Of a DNA stretch of 64,000 bases, positions 24,640 through 33,736 are shown piece after piece. The position numbers and the translations under genes were made by a program. Position 1 is the stretch's first letter. Each line of letters starts with the position of its first letter. The DNA comes from Lysobacter soli (GTDB lineage Bacteria; Pseudomonadota; Gammaproteobacteria; Xanthomonadales; Xanthomonadaceae), in assembly GCF_003382285.1 (NCBI RefSeq), contig NZ_QTJR01000004.1:62001-126000 (forward strand), read 5' to 3'. The notes below the pieces were generated by a model. The model saw nothing but the letters and a program-made list of their open reading frames with translations. It did no database searches and was not told the origin of the DNA.

Positions 24640-25014
24640 TTACGCGATGCCGCAGTAGTTCCGGTTTTCCGAGATGTTCCGTTGGCGTGGTCGCTTCGCC
24701 CACGCGATTCCCATGCCGAGCATGCTGACCAGAAACATCACGGATACCGTCGCGGCCAATAGCGCGAACGCGATGTCCAACGTGCCCTGCGCGGACCCGA
24801 CGGCAGAGCCGGTCACGTGCAGCGGCAGGAGGAAAAGACCAAAAAGCGTCGCGCGCATCATGCCCTTCCGGAACCGTCGCATGATTCGCGAATATTCCCG
24901 CCCGGTCAGCGGTCTGGAATGCAGGCGATGCATGGACTGGTCGAAGGTCATGTGCTGGCGGTGTATGCAGTCTGTTGCTTGCGGTGTGATGTGGGCGCGA
25001 TCTTCGTTCCACAT
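24640..25014 (-). CDS. Possible small membrane protein
   Basis: A 124-residue frame, not recognised. It has a basic N-terminal half and two predicted membrane segments, ATLFGLFLLPLHVTGSAVG and IAFALLAATVSVMFLVSML, then a short polar tail. The start at 25014 has a G-run about nine bases upstream; another ATG at 24951 has none. The frame stays open beyond 25014 with unlikely, Arg-rich sequence. It could be real or a chance frame. Confidence 0.4.
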   Translation of the reverse strand: MWNEDRAHITPQATDCIHRQHMTFDQSMHRLHSRPLTGREYSRIMRRFRKGMMRATLFGLFLLPLHVTGSAVGSAQGTLDIAFALLAATVSVMFLVSMLGMGIAWAKRPRQRNISENRNYCGIA

Positions 25015-25260
25015 GCGAAGCGCCCCCGTCATAACGCACGTGCATGGCGTCCTCCCCACCGTAGCGCGCCGCCGGGCCGGCGCCCTTCGGCAGCTGCGTG
25101 GTTGGCCTTGCGTCATCGCCCCTGGGGACGCAGCTCTCTCGCGCCTGTCGTCGTTGCCGGGCGGCGAATTGCAGATGGCGCCGTACTGAATGGGCGCCTG
25201 CGGGCGGCTCATTCACTTGCACGGGTCGTTGCGAAGGCGGCGACGCGACGCGATCGTGGG

Positions 25261-26664
25261 CTACATCCTCCCCCACTGCCCGCTACGCTTCATCGCGCCC
25301 CATTGATGCTTGCGCCGCGACATCCATTGCCACATGCCGCGGCAACGCCACAGCGTGTTGAGCTGGCGGTAGCCGAAGTTCTCCAGCACCGCCATCGCGA
25401 ACAGCCACAGCATGTCGCGGCTGCGGTTGTAGACGCGGAAGGAAAGCGCCTCCAGCAACAGGCCGTTGACCGACAGCAGGATGCCCATGCCGAGCGCGAC
25501 GGCGATGAACACGGTGAACGCGACCGGCGACACCCAGCCCATGAGGAAGCCGACGATCATGAAGACGTAGCCGGTCAGCTCGATCAACGGGCCGACCCAT
25601 TCGAACAGCGCCATGAAGGGCCACGCGAGGTAACCCGCCGCACCCGCGCGCCAGCCGAATCGCCACGGCGGATGGAACATCAGGCTTTCGGCCAGGCCGC
25701 GCTGCCATCGCGAGCGTTGCCGTCCCAGCGTGCCGAGATCTTCCGGCGCCTCGGTCCAGCAGATGGGATCGGGCAGATAGCGGATGCGGTACGCGATGCG
25801 CTTGCGCCGATGCCAGCGGTGCAGCCGCACGACCAGTTCCATGTCTTCGCCGACCGTGTCGGTGCGATAACCGCCGACGGCTTCCACGCGCGCGCGATCG
25901 AACAGGCCGAATGCGCCGGAGATGATCAGCACGCCATTCAGCGGCGACCAGCCCAGGCGCCCGAACAGGAACGCGCGCAGGTATTCGATGATCTGCATGC
26001 GCGCGAGCAGGTTGCGCGGCAGCCCGGATTTCACCAGGAAGCCGCCGCGCACTTCCGATCCGTTGGCGATGCGCACGGTGCCGCCGGCGGCGACGGTCCT
26101 TTCGTCCTCGATGAAGGGCTGCACGATGCGCAGCAGGCTGTCGCGCTGGAGGATCGAGTCCGCGTCGACCGCGCAGAACAGCCGGTTGCGCGCGGCGTTG
26201 ATGCCGACGTTGAGCGCATCGGCCTTGCCACCGTTCTCCTTGTCGATCACGCGCAGGTTGCCGTAGCGCAGTGAGCGATAGACGCCGCGGATCGGCTTGT
26301 GCGGCACCGCGCGGCGCACGACCTCCGGGTGCGGGACGAGTTCGAATTCCTCCACCAGCGCCGCGAGCGTGCCGTCCTTCGAGCCGTCGTTGATCACGAC
26401 CACTTCGAAGTCCGGGTACTGCAATTGCAGCATCGAGCGCACCGACGTGCGGATCGTCGCTTCCTCGTTGTAGCCCGGCACGAGCAGCGAGATCGCCGGT
26501 TCGATGCCGAGGTACGGCGCGTCGGTGCCGTACTCGGCGCGCTGGCGCATGTAGCTGCGCAGGCTCAGCATCGACAGCAGGTTGAGCACGAGGTAGCCGC
26601 CGTTGAGCAGCACGAAGTAGCCGATGAAGAACAGCTGCAGGGCGAAGAGGAACTCGCCGCTCAT
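25261..26664 (-). CDS. Family 2 membrane glycosyltransferase
   Basis: A 467-residue processive-type GT2. One N-terminal membrane segment precedes the GT-A domain. Catalytic features: the nucleotide-binding Asp93 in INDGSKDG, the DAD motif at 167-169, the ED pair at 273-274, and the Q-x-x-R-W motif at 316-320 (QRSRW). Three or four membrane helices follow. This layout matches synthases of beta-linked polymers such as poly-N-acetylglucosamine, but the sugar cannot be read. Its start overlaps the stop of the HEAT-repeat gene by ATGA. Last gene of a five-gene operon. Confidence 0.92.
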   Translation of the reverse strand: MSGEFLFALQLFFIGYFVLLNGGYLVLNLLSMLSLRSYMRQRAEYGTDAPYLGIEPAISLLVPGYNEEATIRTSVRSMLQLQYPDFEVVVINDGSKDGTLAALVEEFELVPHPEVVRRAVPHKPIRGVYRSLRYGNLRVIDKENGGKADALNVGINAARNRLFCAVDADSILQRDSLLRIVQPFIEDERTVAAGGTVRIANGSEVRGGFLVKSGLPRNLLARMQIIEYLRAFLFGRLGWSPLNGVLIISGAFGLFDRARVEAVGGYRTDTVGEDMELVVRLHRWHRRKRIAYRIRYLPDPICWTEAPEDLGTLGRQRSRWQRGLAESLMFHPPWRFGWRAGAAGYLAWPFMALFEWVGPLIELTGYVFMIVGFLMGWVSPVAFTVFIAVALGMGILLSVNGLLLEALSFRVYNRSRDMLWLFAMAVLENFGYRQLNTLWRCRGMWQWMSRRKHQWGAMKRSGQWGRM

Positions 26665-27749
26665 GCGCGACCCGCCCTCATCGCGCGCTCGGCGCGGGCG
26701 CGCTCCAGCGCTTCACGCCCGTAGCGATCCTCCACGCGCGGCAGCAGGGATTGCAGCGCGCCGTCGTCCATGCGCGGCAGCGCGGCCAGCGTGTCGGCGA
26801 CTTCCCGGCGCACCCACCAGCTCTGGTCGGCGAGTGCGGGAAGCAGCACCTCGATGTCGGACAGATCCGCCGACGCCCGCAACGCCTGGGCCGCTGTAAG
26901 GCGCACCGCGGGATCCTCGTCGTGCAGCGAACGGACGATCAGCGGCTTGTCGCGCGGATCGCCCAGCTCGCCCAGCGCCTTGAGCGAAGCCTGGCGGTTG
27001 CGCGCATCGGCATCGCCCAAGGCGCGTTCGCGCGCCCACGGCGCCGCGCGCACGGGATCGGCGAAGGCGAGCAGCGGCGCGAGTCGGGCCAACGCACGCG
27101 CGTCGGCGCGCGCGAGCAGATCGAGCAGCGCGTCGGTGACGGCATCGCGTCCGGCCTGACGGCACAGCGCCACCAGGCGCTGCCCGCCCCAGTGTTCGCC
27201 TTCCAGCGCGATCGGCAGCACCGTTCGCGTCGCACGTGGTGCGTCCATCGCGATCAGCGCCTGCGCGGCGGCGAATGCGACGAACGGATTGCGTCCGTGC
27301 GCGAGCGGTTCGACCGCGTCCCAGTGCGCGGCGTCGCCGAGATGACGCAGGGTTTCCAGCGCGACAAGTCGATTGCGCACGCCGGGAAACCGCAGCAGTC
27401 GCAATGCGTACTCGTCGAGCCCGAGCGAGAGCAGCAGCCGGTTCAGCCGCGAGGTCGCCTCGCCGCGCAGCTTGCGTTGCAGCTTGTTCCACAACATGAG
27501 CCACCACAGGCGCCTGCGGCCCCTGGGCGCCGGCAAGTCGCAGACGATGTCGTTGTCCAGGCTCGCCATCGCCATGTGCGGACGCCATTGGCGATCGAAC
27601 GCCTCGCGGGCACGACGCTGCCGCGTCGCCAGCGTGGAAAGCACCAGCACCTGGAGCAGCACGAGGACCGTGACGACCGCGAGCAGCGAGGCGATCAGGC
27701 TGGCCAGCCGGAGCAGCGGATCCACCGGTAGCCAGCTGGTCCATTCCAT
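26661..27749 (-). CDS. Membrane-anchored HEAT-repeat protein
   Basis: A 362-residue protein with one N-terminal membrane helix (LLRLASLIASLLAVVTVLVL region, about residues 12-36) followed by alpha-helical HEAT/PBS-lyase-like repeats, clearest in RNRQASLKALGELGD and DPAVRLTAAQALRASADLSD. The start at 27749 is two bases after the stop of the preceding gene, and its stop overlaps the next start. HEAT repeats bind proteins, so a scaffold for the glycosyltransferase or the sensor is a reasonable guess. No enzymatic motif is seen. Confidence 0.85.
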   Translation of the reverse strand: MEWTSWLPVDPLLRLASLIASLLAVVTVLVLLQVLVLSTLATRQRRAREAFDRQWRPHMAMASLDNDIVCDLPAPRGRRRLWWLMLWNKLQRKLRGEATSRLNRLLLSLGLDEYALRLLRFPGVRNRLVALETLRHLGDAAHWDAVEPLAHGRNPFVAFAAAQALIAMDAPRATRTVLPIALEGEHWGGQRLVALCRQAGRDAVTDALLDLLARADARALARLAPLLAFADPVRAAPWARERALGDADARNRQASLKALGELGDPRDKPLIVRSLHDEDPAVRLTAAQALRASADLSDIEVLLPALADQSWWVRREVADTLAALPRMDDGALQSLLPRVEDRYGREALERARAERAMRAGRA

Positions 27750-27751
27750 CG

Positions 27752-28924
27752 TCAGAAGCGCCGTTCCAGCCCGATGCCGATGCCGCGGCGCGTGTAGAGG
27801 TCGCCCTGCTCCACCACGCCGGCATTCCACAGCCACGACCACCGCTGCGCGAAGACGTGGCGCCCGAACAGCACCGCGCCGCGTACGTCGCTCGCGACCA
27901 CGCCCGTGTCGACCAGCGCCGCCTCACGCCCGAACGCCAGCTGCAGGCCGATCTCGCTGCCGTCGCCGTACGCGCGCGCCAGGCGCACGTCGTGTCCGGG
28001 CGAGTGCGTGTCGCGAAGTCGCGTCAGGTTGAACGTGTACGCCGCGCGCCACTGGCTCCAGTAGCGCTCCACGCCCACCGCGAGCCGGTCGACGCGCGTG
28101 TCGGGATAGTCGCTCGTGCGCAGGCTCGCGCTCCCGATCCAGCCATGCGCGAAGGTGTGCTGCACGCGCAGGTCCGCGTAGTAGCGCGGCAGGAAATCGG
28201 CGTCGGGCACCACGCCCACTTCGGGCTGCAACAGCCAGGTCTCGCCGAGCGGCAGCAACGCACCGGCTTCGATGCCGACGTCGTCGAGGTCGAAGCGCCG
28301 GTCGGCGGTGAGCGCGCCGTAGCCACCGAACCTTCCGCGCTGCGAACTCGATGCATCCACGCGCACGCCGCTCCAGTCGTCGTAGGCGCCATCGAGCCAG
28401 TCGTGGCGCGCCGACACGGAGACGGTGCGCCGGCGTTCCGGCGTCTGCGGCGCCGCTGCGCGCGGCGCGTCCGTGGGCGACGGCAGCAACGGCTCGGGCG
28501 AAACGGCGGCGGCCTGCGCGGCGCGCGCCTGTGCGAGCGCGGGTCCGATGTCCGCGTAGTCCGGCGCGAGGCGCTGCGCGCGCGTGAGCACCTCGATGGC
28601 CTCTTCGTTGCGTCCCGCCCAGCCTAGGGCCTGACCGTAACCCAGCAGGTAATCGACGTTGTCGGGCGCACGCGCCAGTAGGCGCTCGTACAGCGGCAGC
28701 GCGCGCGTCGGCTCGCCGTTCCATGCATGCGTCCGCGCGAGCAGGAACATCGCGTCGGCATCGTCGGGCGCGATCGCCAGGCGTTGTTCGAGCACCCGCG
28801 CGGCGTCGGCGTACTTCCGAAGTTCGACCAGCGCCTGCGCCTGCTCGACCGTCTGCGCGTTCGCCGTGCAGAGGGTCATCGCCAGTCCCAGCACCGAAAG
28901 CCGGGCCGCGTCGCGCAACCTCAC
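27752..28924 (-). CDS. TPR protein with YaiO-type outer-membrane beta-barrel
   Basis: A 390-residue exported protein. The GTG start at 28924 overlaps the stop of the response regulator (GTGA) and gives a signal peptide, VRLRDAARLSVLGLAMTLCT to ANAQ. Residues about 25-150 form three TPR-like units (ADAMFLLARTHAWNGEPTRA, VDYLLGYGQALGWAGRNEEA). A Pro/Ala linker follows, then about 210 residues of alternating aromatic beta strands ending in GIGIGLERRF with a C-terminal Phe, as in YaiO-type barrels. TPR plus barrel is the plan of several polysaccharide exporters. The gene is translationally coupled on one side and adjacent to the HEAT gene on the other. Confidence 0.88.
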   Translation of the reverse strand: MRLRDAARLSVLGLAMTLCTANAQTVEQAQALVELRKYADAARVLEQRLAIAPDDADAMFLLARTHAWNGEPTRALPLYERLLARAPDNVDYLLGYGQALGWAGRNEEAIEVLTRAQRLAPDYADIGPALAQARAAQAAAVSPEPLLPSPTDAPRAAAPQTPERRRTVSVSARHDWLDGAYDDWSGVRVDASSSQRGRFGGYGALTADRRFDLDDVGIEAGALLPLGETWLLQPEVGVVPDADFLPRYYADLRVQHTFAHGWIGSASLRTSDYPDTRVDRLAVGVERYWSQWRAAYTFNLTRLRDTHSPGHDVRLARAYGDGSEIGLQLAFGREAALVDTGVVASDVRGAVLFGRHVFAQRWSWLWNAGVVEQGDLYTRRGIGIGLERRF

Positions 28925-29304
28925 AGCGATCGCCTCAGCAGACGCCGGATGCGTGCCATCAGTTCCTCGGGCTGGAACGGCTTGGTGACGTAATCGTCCG
29001 CACCGATCTCCAGCGCACGCACGATGTCGGCCTCCCGCGCCTTGGCCGTGAGCATCAGCACGGGAACGGAGGTCCACTGCGGCTGCGCGCGGAGGCGTTC
29101 GACCAGTTCCAGGCCGTCGCGGAACGGCAGCATGAAGTCCATCAGCACCAGGTCGGGCACCGCGCCGGTCTGGATGCGTTCCAGCCCGGCCCGTCCGTCG
29201 GCCAGGTGTTCGACCGTGAATCCGTTTCGCTCGAGCAGGTAACGGACGATCAGTGCGATGTCTTCCTCGTCCTCAATCATCAGGACATGGGCGGCGGAGC
29301 TCAT
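28921..29304 (-). CDS. Single-domain CheY-like response regulator
   Basis: A 127-residue receiver domain with no output domain. The acidic pocket is in MIEDEED, the phosphorylated residue is Asp56 (LVLMDFMLP), the switch Thr is in MLTAKA, and Lys108 is in VTKPF. It overlaps the kinase gene by ATGA upstream and the YaiO-like gene by GTGA downstream, so it is translationally coupled on both sides. With no DNA-binding domain it probably acts by protein contact, perhaps on the synthase complex. Confidence 0.93.
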   Translation of the reverse strand: MSSAAHVLMIEDEEDIALIVRYLLERNGFTVEHLADGRAGLERIQTGAVPDLVLMDFMLPFRDGLELVERLRAQPQWTSVPVLMLTAKAREADIVRALEIGADDYVTKPFQPEELMARIRRLLRRSL

Positions 29305-32108
29305 CCGGTCTCCTCTTTCTGCGCGCCGCCGGCCGGCCAGTGGCGCAAGGTATCCAGGATCAGGGTCGCAAGCTCGCGGGCATGGTGGCGTGATTTCACC
29401 AGCCGGCGCAGCACGGCGCGGCTCTCGGCGAGGCCGCCGTCCTGGGCGGAAAAAATGATCACCGGCGTGGGCGGCCGGGCGCGCGCGAGTTCCTCAAGCA
29501 GTTCCGATCCATCGCCGTCGGGCAGCTTCAGGTCGAGGATCACCAGGTCGTGGCGTCGCTGCGAAAGCTGCTCGCGCGCCTGCGCCAGCGAACCGGCCGC
29601 GTGCAGGTTGAGGCCGTGGCCCTGCAGCAGCGCGCGCAGCAGCTCGCAGACGTCCTCGTCGTCCTCCACGTGCAGGACTTCGAAGCGCCGGGACGGATCG
29701 CGCAACGTGGTGCGCACCGTTTCGGCCACCTGCTCCGGATCCAGCGGCTTGCCGAGCCAGTCGACCACGCCGACGGCGCCGCCGCGCAATCCGTCGGAGT
29801 CCACCGAAGGCGGACGTATTCCCAGCAGCAGCACGGGCAACGAGCGGAACTCCGGTTCCGAGCGCAGTTCACGCAGCACGCCGCGCGCGGACGTGCCCGC
29901 CGATCCCAGGTCGATCGCCAGCGCCTTCGCGTTGGGCGATTGCAGCAGTTCGCGCGCCCGCGTGATGTCGTTGGCGAGCAGTGTCCGGTAGCCGTGCTCG
30001 CGCAGCACGCGCGCGAGTTCGTCGGCCAGCGCCGATTCGTCCTGCAACAGCACGACGTACGGCGTGAGGTCGTCGGCCGTGTTGGACGGCGCGGGATCGT
30101 TCAGGCGCATCGCTTCGGGCAACCAGACGAAGAAGCGCGTGCCCTGCCCGGTTTCGGTCTCGAAACCGATGCGCCCGGACATCTTCTCCACCAGCGACTG
30201 CGTGATCGCCAGGCCCAGGCCCGTTCCGCCGCGACGCCGGACGTCGGACGCGTCGGCCTGCGCGAAACGTTCGAAGACGCGCGGACGGAAGTTTTCGGGG
30301 ATGCCTTCGCCGTGGTCGCGCACGTCGATCTGCAGGCCACCATCGCGACGCGTCACCGACACCTCCACGACACCGCCTGCATGCGAATGCTTGATCGCGT
30401 TGGACAGCAGGTTCGCCATCACCTGCGCGAAGCGGTCCACGTCGACCTCCACGACGCCGTCGTCGCCGGGGCCGAACTCGACCGTCACCTCGAACTCGCG
30501 CGCATAGGTCGCGATCTGGTCGATCGACTGCGCCACCATCGCGCGCAGCGGCAAGCGGTGCGTCTGCAGCGACAGGCCGCCCCATTGCAGCTTCTCGATG
30601 TCGAGGATGTCGTTGATCAGCCGCACGAGGCGTTCGGTGTTCTTGTGCGCGATCTCCAGCAGCGGCCGCACGGAATCGGGCAGCTCGCCGGCGGTCCCGC
30701 CCACCACCAGCCCGAGCGCCCCGCGGATCGAGGTCAGCGGCGTGCGCAGTTCATGGCTGATGGTCGAGATGAACTCGTCCTTCATCCGCTCCATGCGCTG
30801 CTGCGCGGAGACGTCGATCACCACCGTGAGCACCTGGCGCTGGCCGTCGGAGCGCACGAGTGGGCGCTTGAGCACCTGCATCCAGCGCTCCTGCTCGCGC
30901 ACGTCGACGATCCGCACGCGATCGGCGCGCCATTCGTCCTCGCCCTGCAGCAGCGCGTCGTCGGCCTGCAACAGCGGTTCGATGATGCGCTGGCCCGCCA
31001 GGTCCGACGGGCGGCGCCCTTCCACCTGCGAGGGCGTGAGCCCCATGGTCGCGGCGAACGCGATGTTGCACAGCGTGAAACGCCCGCCCGCGCTGCGCAC
31101 GAAGACGAGGCTTTCGTCGGAGTCGACGATCGCGCGAAGGAAGTCGTGCTGGTCGCGCAGGGCGCGCTCCTGCACGATGAACTCGGTGACCTCTCGCACG
31201 ATCGCCAGATGCCCGTCGTCAATGGCGACCAGTCGCGCCTCGAACACCTGCCCGCTGGCCTCCTGCGCGGTGAGCGTGTGCACGGCGCTGTCGGCCTGCA
31301 CGTGCGGCAAGGCGGAGCGGATCGCGACCAGCAGCGCCGGCGGCAGCGTCGCCCCGTAGTCGCTGGACAGAAGGCGCGGGTTGCCGTTCGTGTCGAACTG
31401 CCAGAGCAGGTCGGGAATCGCGTCGAGGATCGCACGCTGCCGCGCCTCGCCCGCGCGCGCCAGATGCAATGCCTGCCGACGCTGCACGAGGCTGCGGTGC
31501 ACGGACAGAAGCGCCGCGGCGAGCAGCACCAGCGCCACCGCCGTTCCCCACGTGGTCCAACGTCGGAATTCCGCGACGCGGCGTTCGACGGCGCGGCCCT
31601 CCACAATCATGCGTTCGCGTTCGGCGGCTTCCAACTCGCCCAGCAGCGAGCGCACGCGATCCATCGCCTCCTTGCCGCCCGCCTGCGCCACGCTCTGTGA
31701 CGCCGCTTCGAGCCCGGCGCGACGACGCAGGTCGACGTTCACTTTCGCCAGCCGCAGGCGTTCGTCGATGTCGTGGTTGGTCCTGCTCCACCAGGCCGCA
31801 TCGCGCTGGTTGCCGACCAGCTGGCGCAGCCGCGCACGGCCCTCGACCAGTCGCCGGTTCCCGTCGTGATACGGCTGCAGGAACGCGTCGGTGCCGGTGA
31901 TCACGTAACCGCGCATGCCGGTTTCCACGTCCTGCAACGCGGACAGCGTGTCCTGCACGGTGGTAAGCACTTCGGCGCTGCGCGAGAAGGCCTGGTTGGA
32001 TCGAAGCAGGTCCTCCTGCGTCCGCCGCGCCTGCGCCAGCAGCAACAGGATCACCAGCAACGCGAGTCCGAATCCGATGTTGTGTAAGCGAATCCTTGGC
32101 TTGCCCAC
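29301..32108 (-). CDS. Hybrid sensor histidine kinase with CHASE3 and two receivers
   Basis: A 935-residue membrane kinase. The GTG start at 32108 has AGGGA about nine bases before it; the frame is open further but only to a TTG with no signal. Order: membrane helix 8-26, CHASE3 periplasmic domain to about 165 (DVETGMRGYVITGTD), second helix 186-203, two PAS-like domains to about 435, HisKA with His452 (FISTISHELRTPL), HATPase about 560-665 (NLLSNAIKH, GTGLGLAI), receiver 1 with Asp733 and receiver 2 with Asp859 (LVILDLKLPDGDG). It is first in the operon and its stop overlaps the start of a stand-alone receiver. Confidence 0.93.
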   Translation of the reverse strand: MGKPRIRLHNIGFGLALLVILLLLAQARRTQEDLLRSNQAFSRSAEVLTTVQDTLSALQDVETGMRGYVITGTDAFLQPYHDGNRRLVEGRARLRQLVGNQRDAAWWSRTNHDIDERLRLAKVNVDLRRRAGLEAASQSVAQAGGKEAMDRVRSLLGELEAAERERMIVEGRAVERRVAEFRRWTTWGTAVALVLLAAALLSVHRSLVQRRQALHLARAGEARQRAILDAIPDLLWQFDTNGNPRLLSSDYGATLPPALLVAIRSALPHVQADSAVHTLTAQEASGQVFEARLVAIDDGHLAIVREVTEFIVQERALRDQHDFLRAIVDSDESLVFVRSAGGRFTLCNIAFAATMGLTPSQVEGRRPSDLAGQRIIEPLLQADDALLQGEDEWRADRVRIVDVREQERWMQVLKRPLVRSDGQRQVLTVVIDVSAQQRMERMKDEFISTISHELRTPLTSIRGALGLVVGGTAGELPDSVRPLLEIAHKNTERLVRLINDILDIEKLQWGGLSLQTHRLPLRAMVAQSIDQIATYAREFEVTVEFGPGDDGVVEVDVDRFAQVMANLLSNAIKHSHAGGVVEVSVTRRDGGLQIDVRDHGEGIPENFRPRVFERFAQADASDVRRRGGTGLGLAITQSLVEKMSGRIGFETETGQGTRFFVWLPEAMRLNDPAPSNTADDLTPYVVLLQDESALADELARVLREHGYRTLLANDITRARELLQSPNAKALAIDLGSAGTSARGVLRELRSEPEFRSLPVLLLGIRPPSVDSDGLRGGAVGVVDWLGKPLDPEQVAETVRTTLRDPSRRFEVLHVEDDEDVCELLRALLQGHGLNLHAAGSLAQAREQLSQRRHDLVILDLKLPDGDGSELLEELARARPPTPVIIFSAQDGGLAESRAVLRRLVKSRHHARELATLILDTLRHWPAGGAQKEETG

Positions 32109-32378
32109 GCCTCGCTTCCCTCGATCGCCGGCGCGTCCACCGGCGGCGCGATCCTGCCATGGCGGCGGTGCCACGGCGGTGAAGGCGCCCGATCGATGAG
32201 AGCGAATGCTCAATCGCCCGCCTCGGATACCGTATCGACGTTCGACGCCGCCTCCACGTTGCTAAACCGATTTTCAACGCGTGCATGCCCGTCGTTTGCG
32301 GGCCTTGAAAACCATCGGCGCGAACCTACTCCCATCGCCGGACGGAATGACCGTCCCTTGCCAATTGGAGACCCAGCC

Positions 32379-32852
32379 ATGAACGAGATGGTTCGCAATC
32401 CCCAGTGGCCCGCGCAGGGATCGATGAAGGATCCGGTCAAGCAGATCTTCGACCGCCTTTTCGAGGGGAGCCTGTTCCAGAACACCGCCGACGAGTCGTC
32501 GGTCGTCACCAGCCAATGGGTGCCGCGCGTGGACATCAAGGAAGAAGCCGACCGCTTCCTGCTCTACGCCGACATCCCCGGCGTCGACCCGCAGGACATC
32601 GAGGTGCAGATGGACAAGGGCCTGCTGACGATCAAGGGCGAACGCCGCGAGGAGAAGGTGCACGAAACCGAACGGTACTCGCGCATCGAGCGACGACACG
32701 GCGTCTTCCACCGCCGCTTCGCGCTGCCGGACAGCGCCGACCCGGATGGCATCACGGCATCGGGGCACAACGGCGTGCTGACCATCAGCATCCCCAAGCG
32801 TCCCGAATCGACGCCCCGGCGCATCCAGGTCGGGGCCGTCCTCAACTCCTGA
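32379..32852 (+). CDS. Hsp20 small heat-shock protein
   Basis: A 157-residue alpha-crystallin-type chaperone. The core domain spans about residues 48-140 with VDIKEEADRFLLYADIPGVD, DIEVQMDKGLLTIKGER and the C-terminal GVLTISIPK, including the A-x-x-x-n-G-v-L signature. GGAG lies eight bases before the chosen ATG. It binds unfolding proteins without ATP. It is transcribed divergently from the kinase operon and is followed by a small unknown gene after 19 bp. I see no clear heat-shock sigma promoter or ROSE-like element. Confidence 0.93.
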   Translation: MNEMVRNPQWPAQGSMKDPVKQIFDRLFEGSLFQNTADESSVVTSQWVPRVDIKEEADRFLLYADIPGVDPQDIEVQMDKGLLTIKGERREEKVHETERYSRIERRHGVFHRRFALPDSADPDGITASGHNGVLTISIPKRPESTPRRIQVGAVLNS

Positions 32853-32871
32853 GCCCGGCCGGAGCACGCGC

Positions 32872-33192
32872 ATGGACAGAAGCACCGAAGAAGCCATGTG
32901 CAGCCTGCAGGCGCAGGTACACGTCCAGGGATTGGCGCTGCGTGCGCTGGCTGCCACGCATCCGGATCCGACCGCGCTGCTGGCCGCGTGGCGGAACCTC
33001 CGGGTCGACGCCGAAACCGGACCGATCTCGGTACGCGAGCGCGACAGCGCCTACCTCGATGAACTCTGCCGGATCCGTGCGGAAGACTGGACCGCCGAGC
33101 TGGTGGATCTCACGTTGCCAAGGCTCGATGCCGCAAGGATTGCGGATTCCGACGGTAGCGTCGTCGTCCCGTTGCGCCGGCCGGAGGACTGA
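32872..33192 (+). CDS. Small hypothetical protein downstream of Hsp20
   Basis: A 106-residue, mildly acidic protein that I do not recognise. It starts MDRSTEEAMCSLQAQVHVQG and seems all-helical in its first 50 residues. It is only 19 bp after the Hsp20 stop and ends just before a terminator, so it is probably in the same operon. Confidence 0.65.
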   Translation: MDRSTEEAMCSLQAQVHVQGLALRALAATHPDPTALLAAWRNLRVDAETGPISVRERDSAYLDELCRIRAEDWTAELVDLTLPRLDAARIADSDGSVVVPLRRPED

Positions 33193-33230
33193 AAGGCTGA
33201 CGCCTTCCATGCAGTCGAAGGACGCATGAG

Positions 33231-33259
33231 GGGCGGAGGGAGCGCAATCCCTCCGCTCC
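33231..33259. terminator. Bidirectional terminator hairpin
   Basis: A GC-rich stem (GCGGAGGGA with TCCCTCCGC, 6-nt loop) followed by TTTCTTC lies between the Hsp20 transcript and a convergent small gene. Confidence 0.8.
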
Positions 33260-33272
33260 TTTCTTCAAGCCG

Positions 33273-33452
33273 TCAACGATCGGAGAGACGTCGCTGGCGC
33301 AGCGCCCACATGTTGTCGACCAGGTTCGGGTAACGTCGGCCGGCTGCATCCGCTCGTGCCTTGGCTGCCTTGATTTCAGCGGACGTCAATTGCTTGCGCG
33401 GCGCCTTGCCCGGCGGCGCCGGGCGTTTCCACGGGGGCTGTTTCGGCGCCAT
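33273..33452 (-). CDS. Small basic hypothetical protein
   Basis: A 59-residue basic protein, MAPKQPPWKRPAPPGKAPRK at the start, then a likely helix (SAEIKAAKARADAAG) and the tail VDNMWALRQRRLSDR. GGAAGG lies about eight bases upstream of the ATG. I recognise no family. It converges on the terminator at 33231-33259. Confidence 0.55.
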   Translation of the reverse strand: MAPKQPPWKRPAPPGKAPRKQLTSAEIKAAKARADAAGRRYPNLVDNMWALRQRRLSDR

Positions 33453-33736
33453 GCTCCTCACCTTCCAGACGGGCGTGCGCGCCGACGCAGGCGTGGCGCG
33501 TGGCGGTGTCATTGCCATGATGAACATCGGGCACCGCGTGCTGCTTCGGTAGTTCTACTGTTACTGCGTTGCGAGGCTGGATCAGCGCCCTTCCCTGCTT
33601 CATGTGCATGCCGCGCTGAACGCCGCCGTCGCCTTACCCCTCCACGAACGCGATTCCTTTACGAACCGGGAGCTGCGCTTGGTTGCAATCCGCGCCCCGG
33701 GCTGCGACAACGACGGACCTCCCACCGGGTTCGCCC

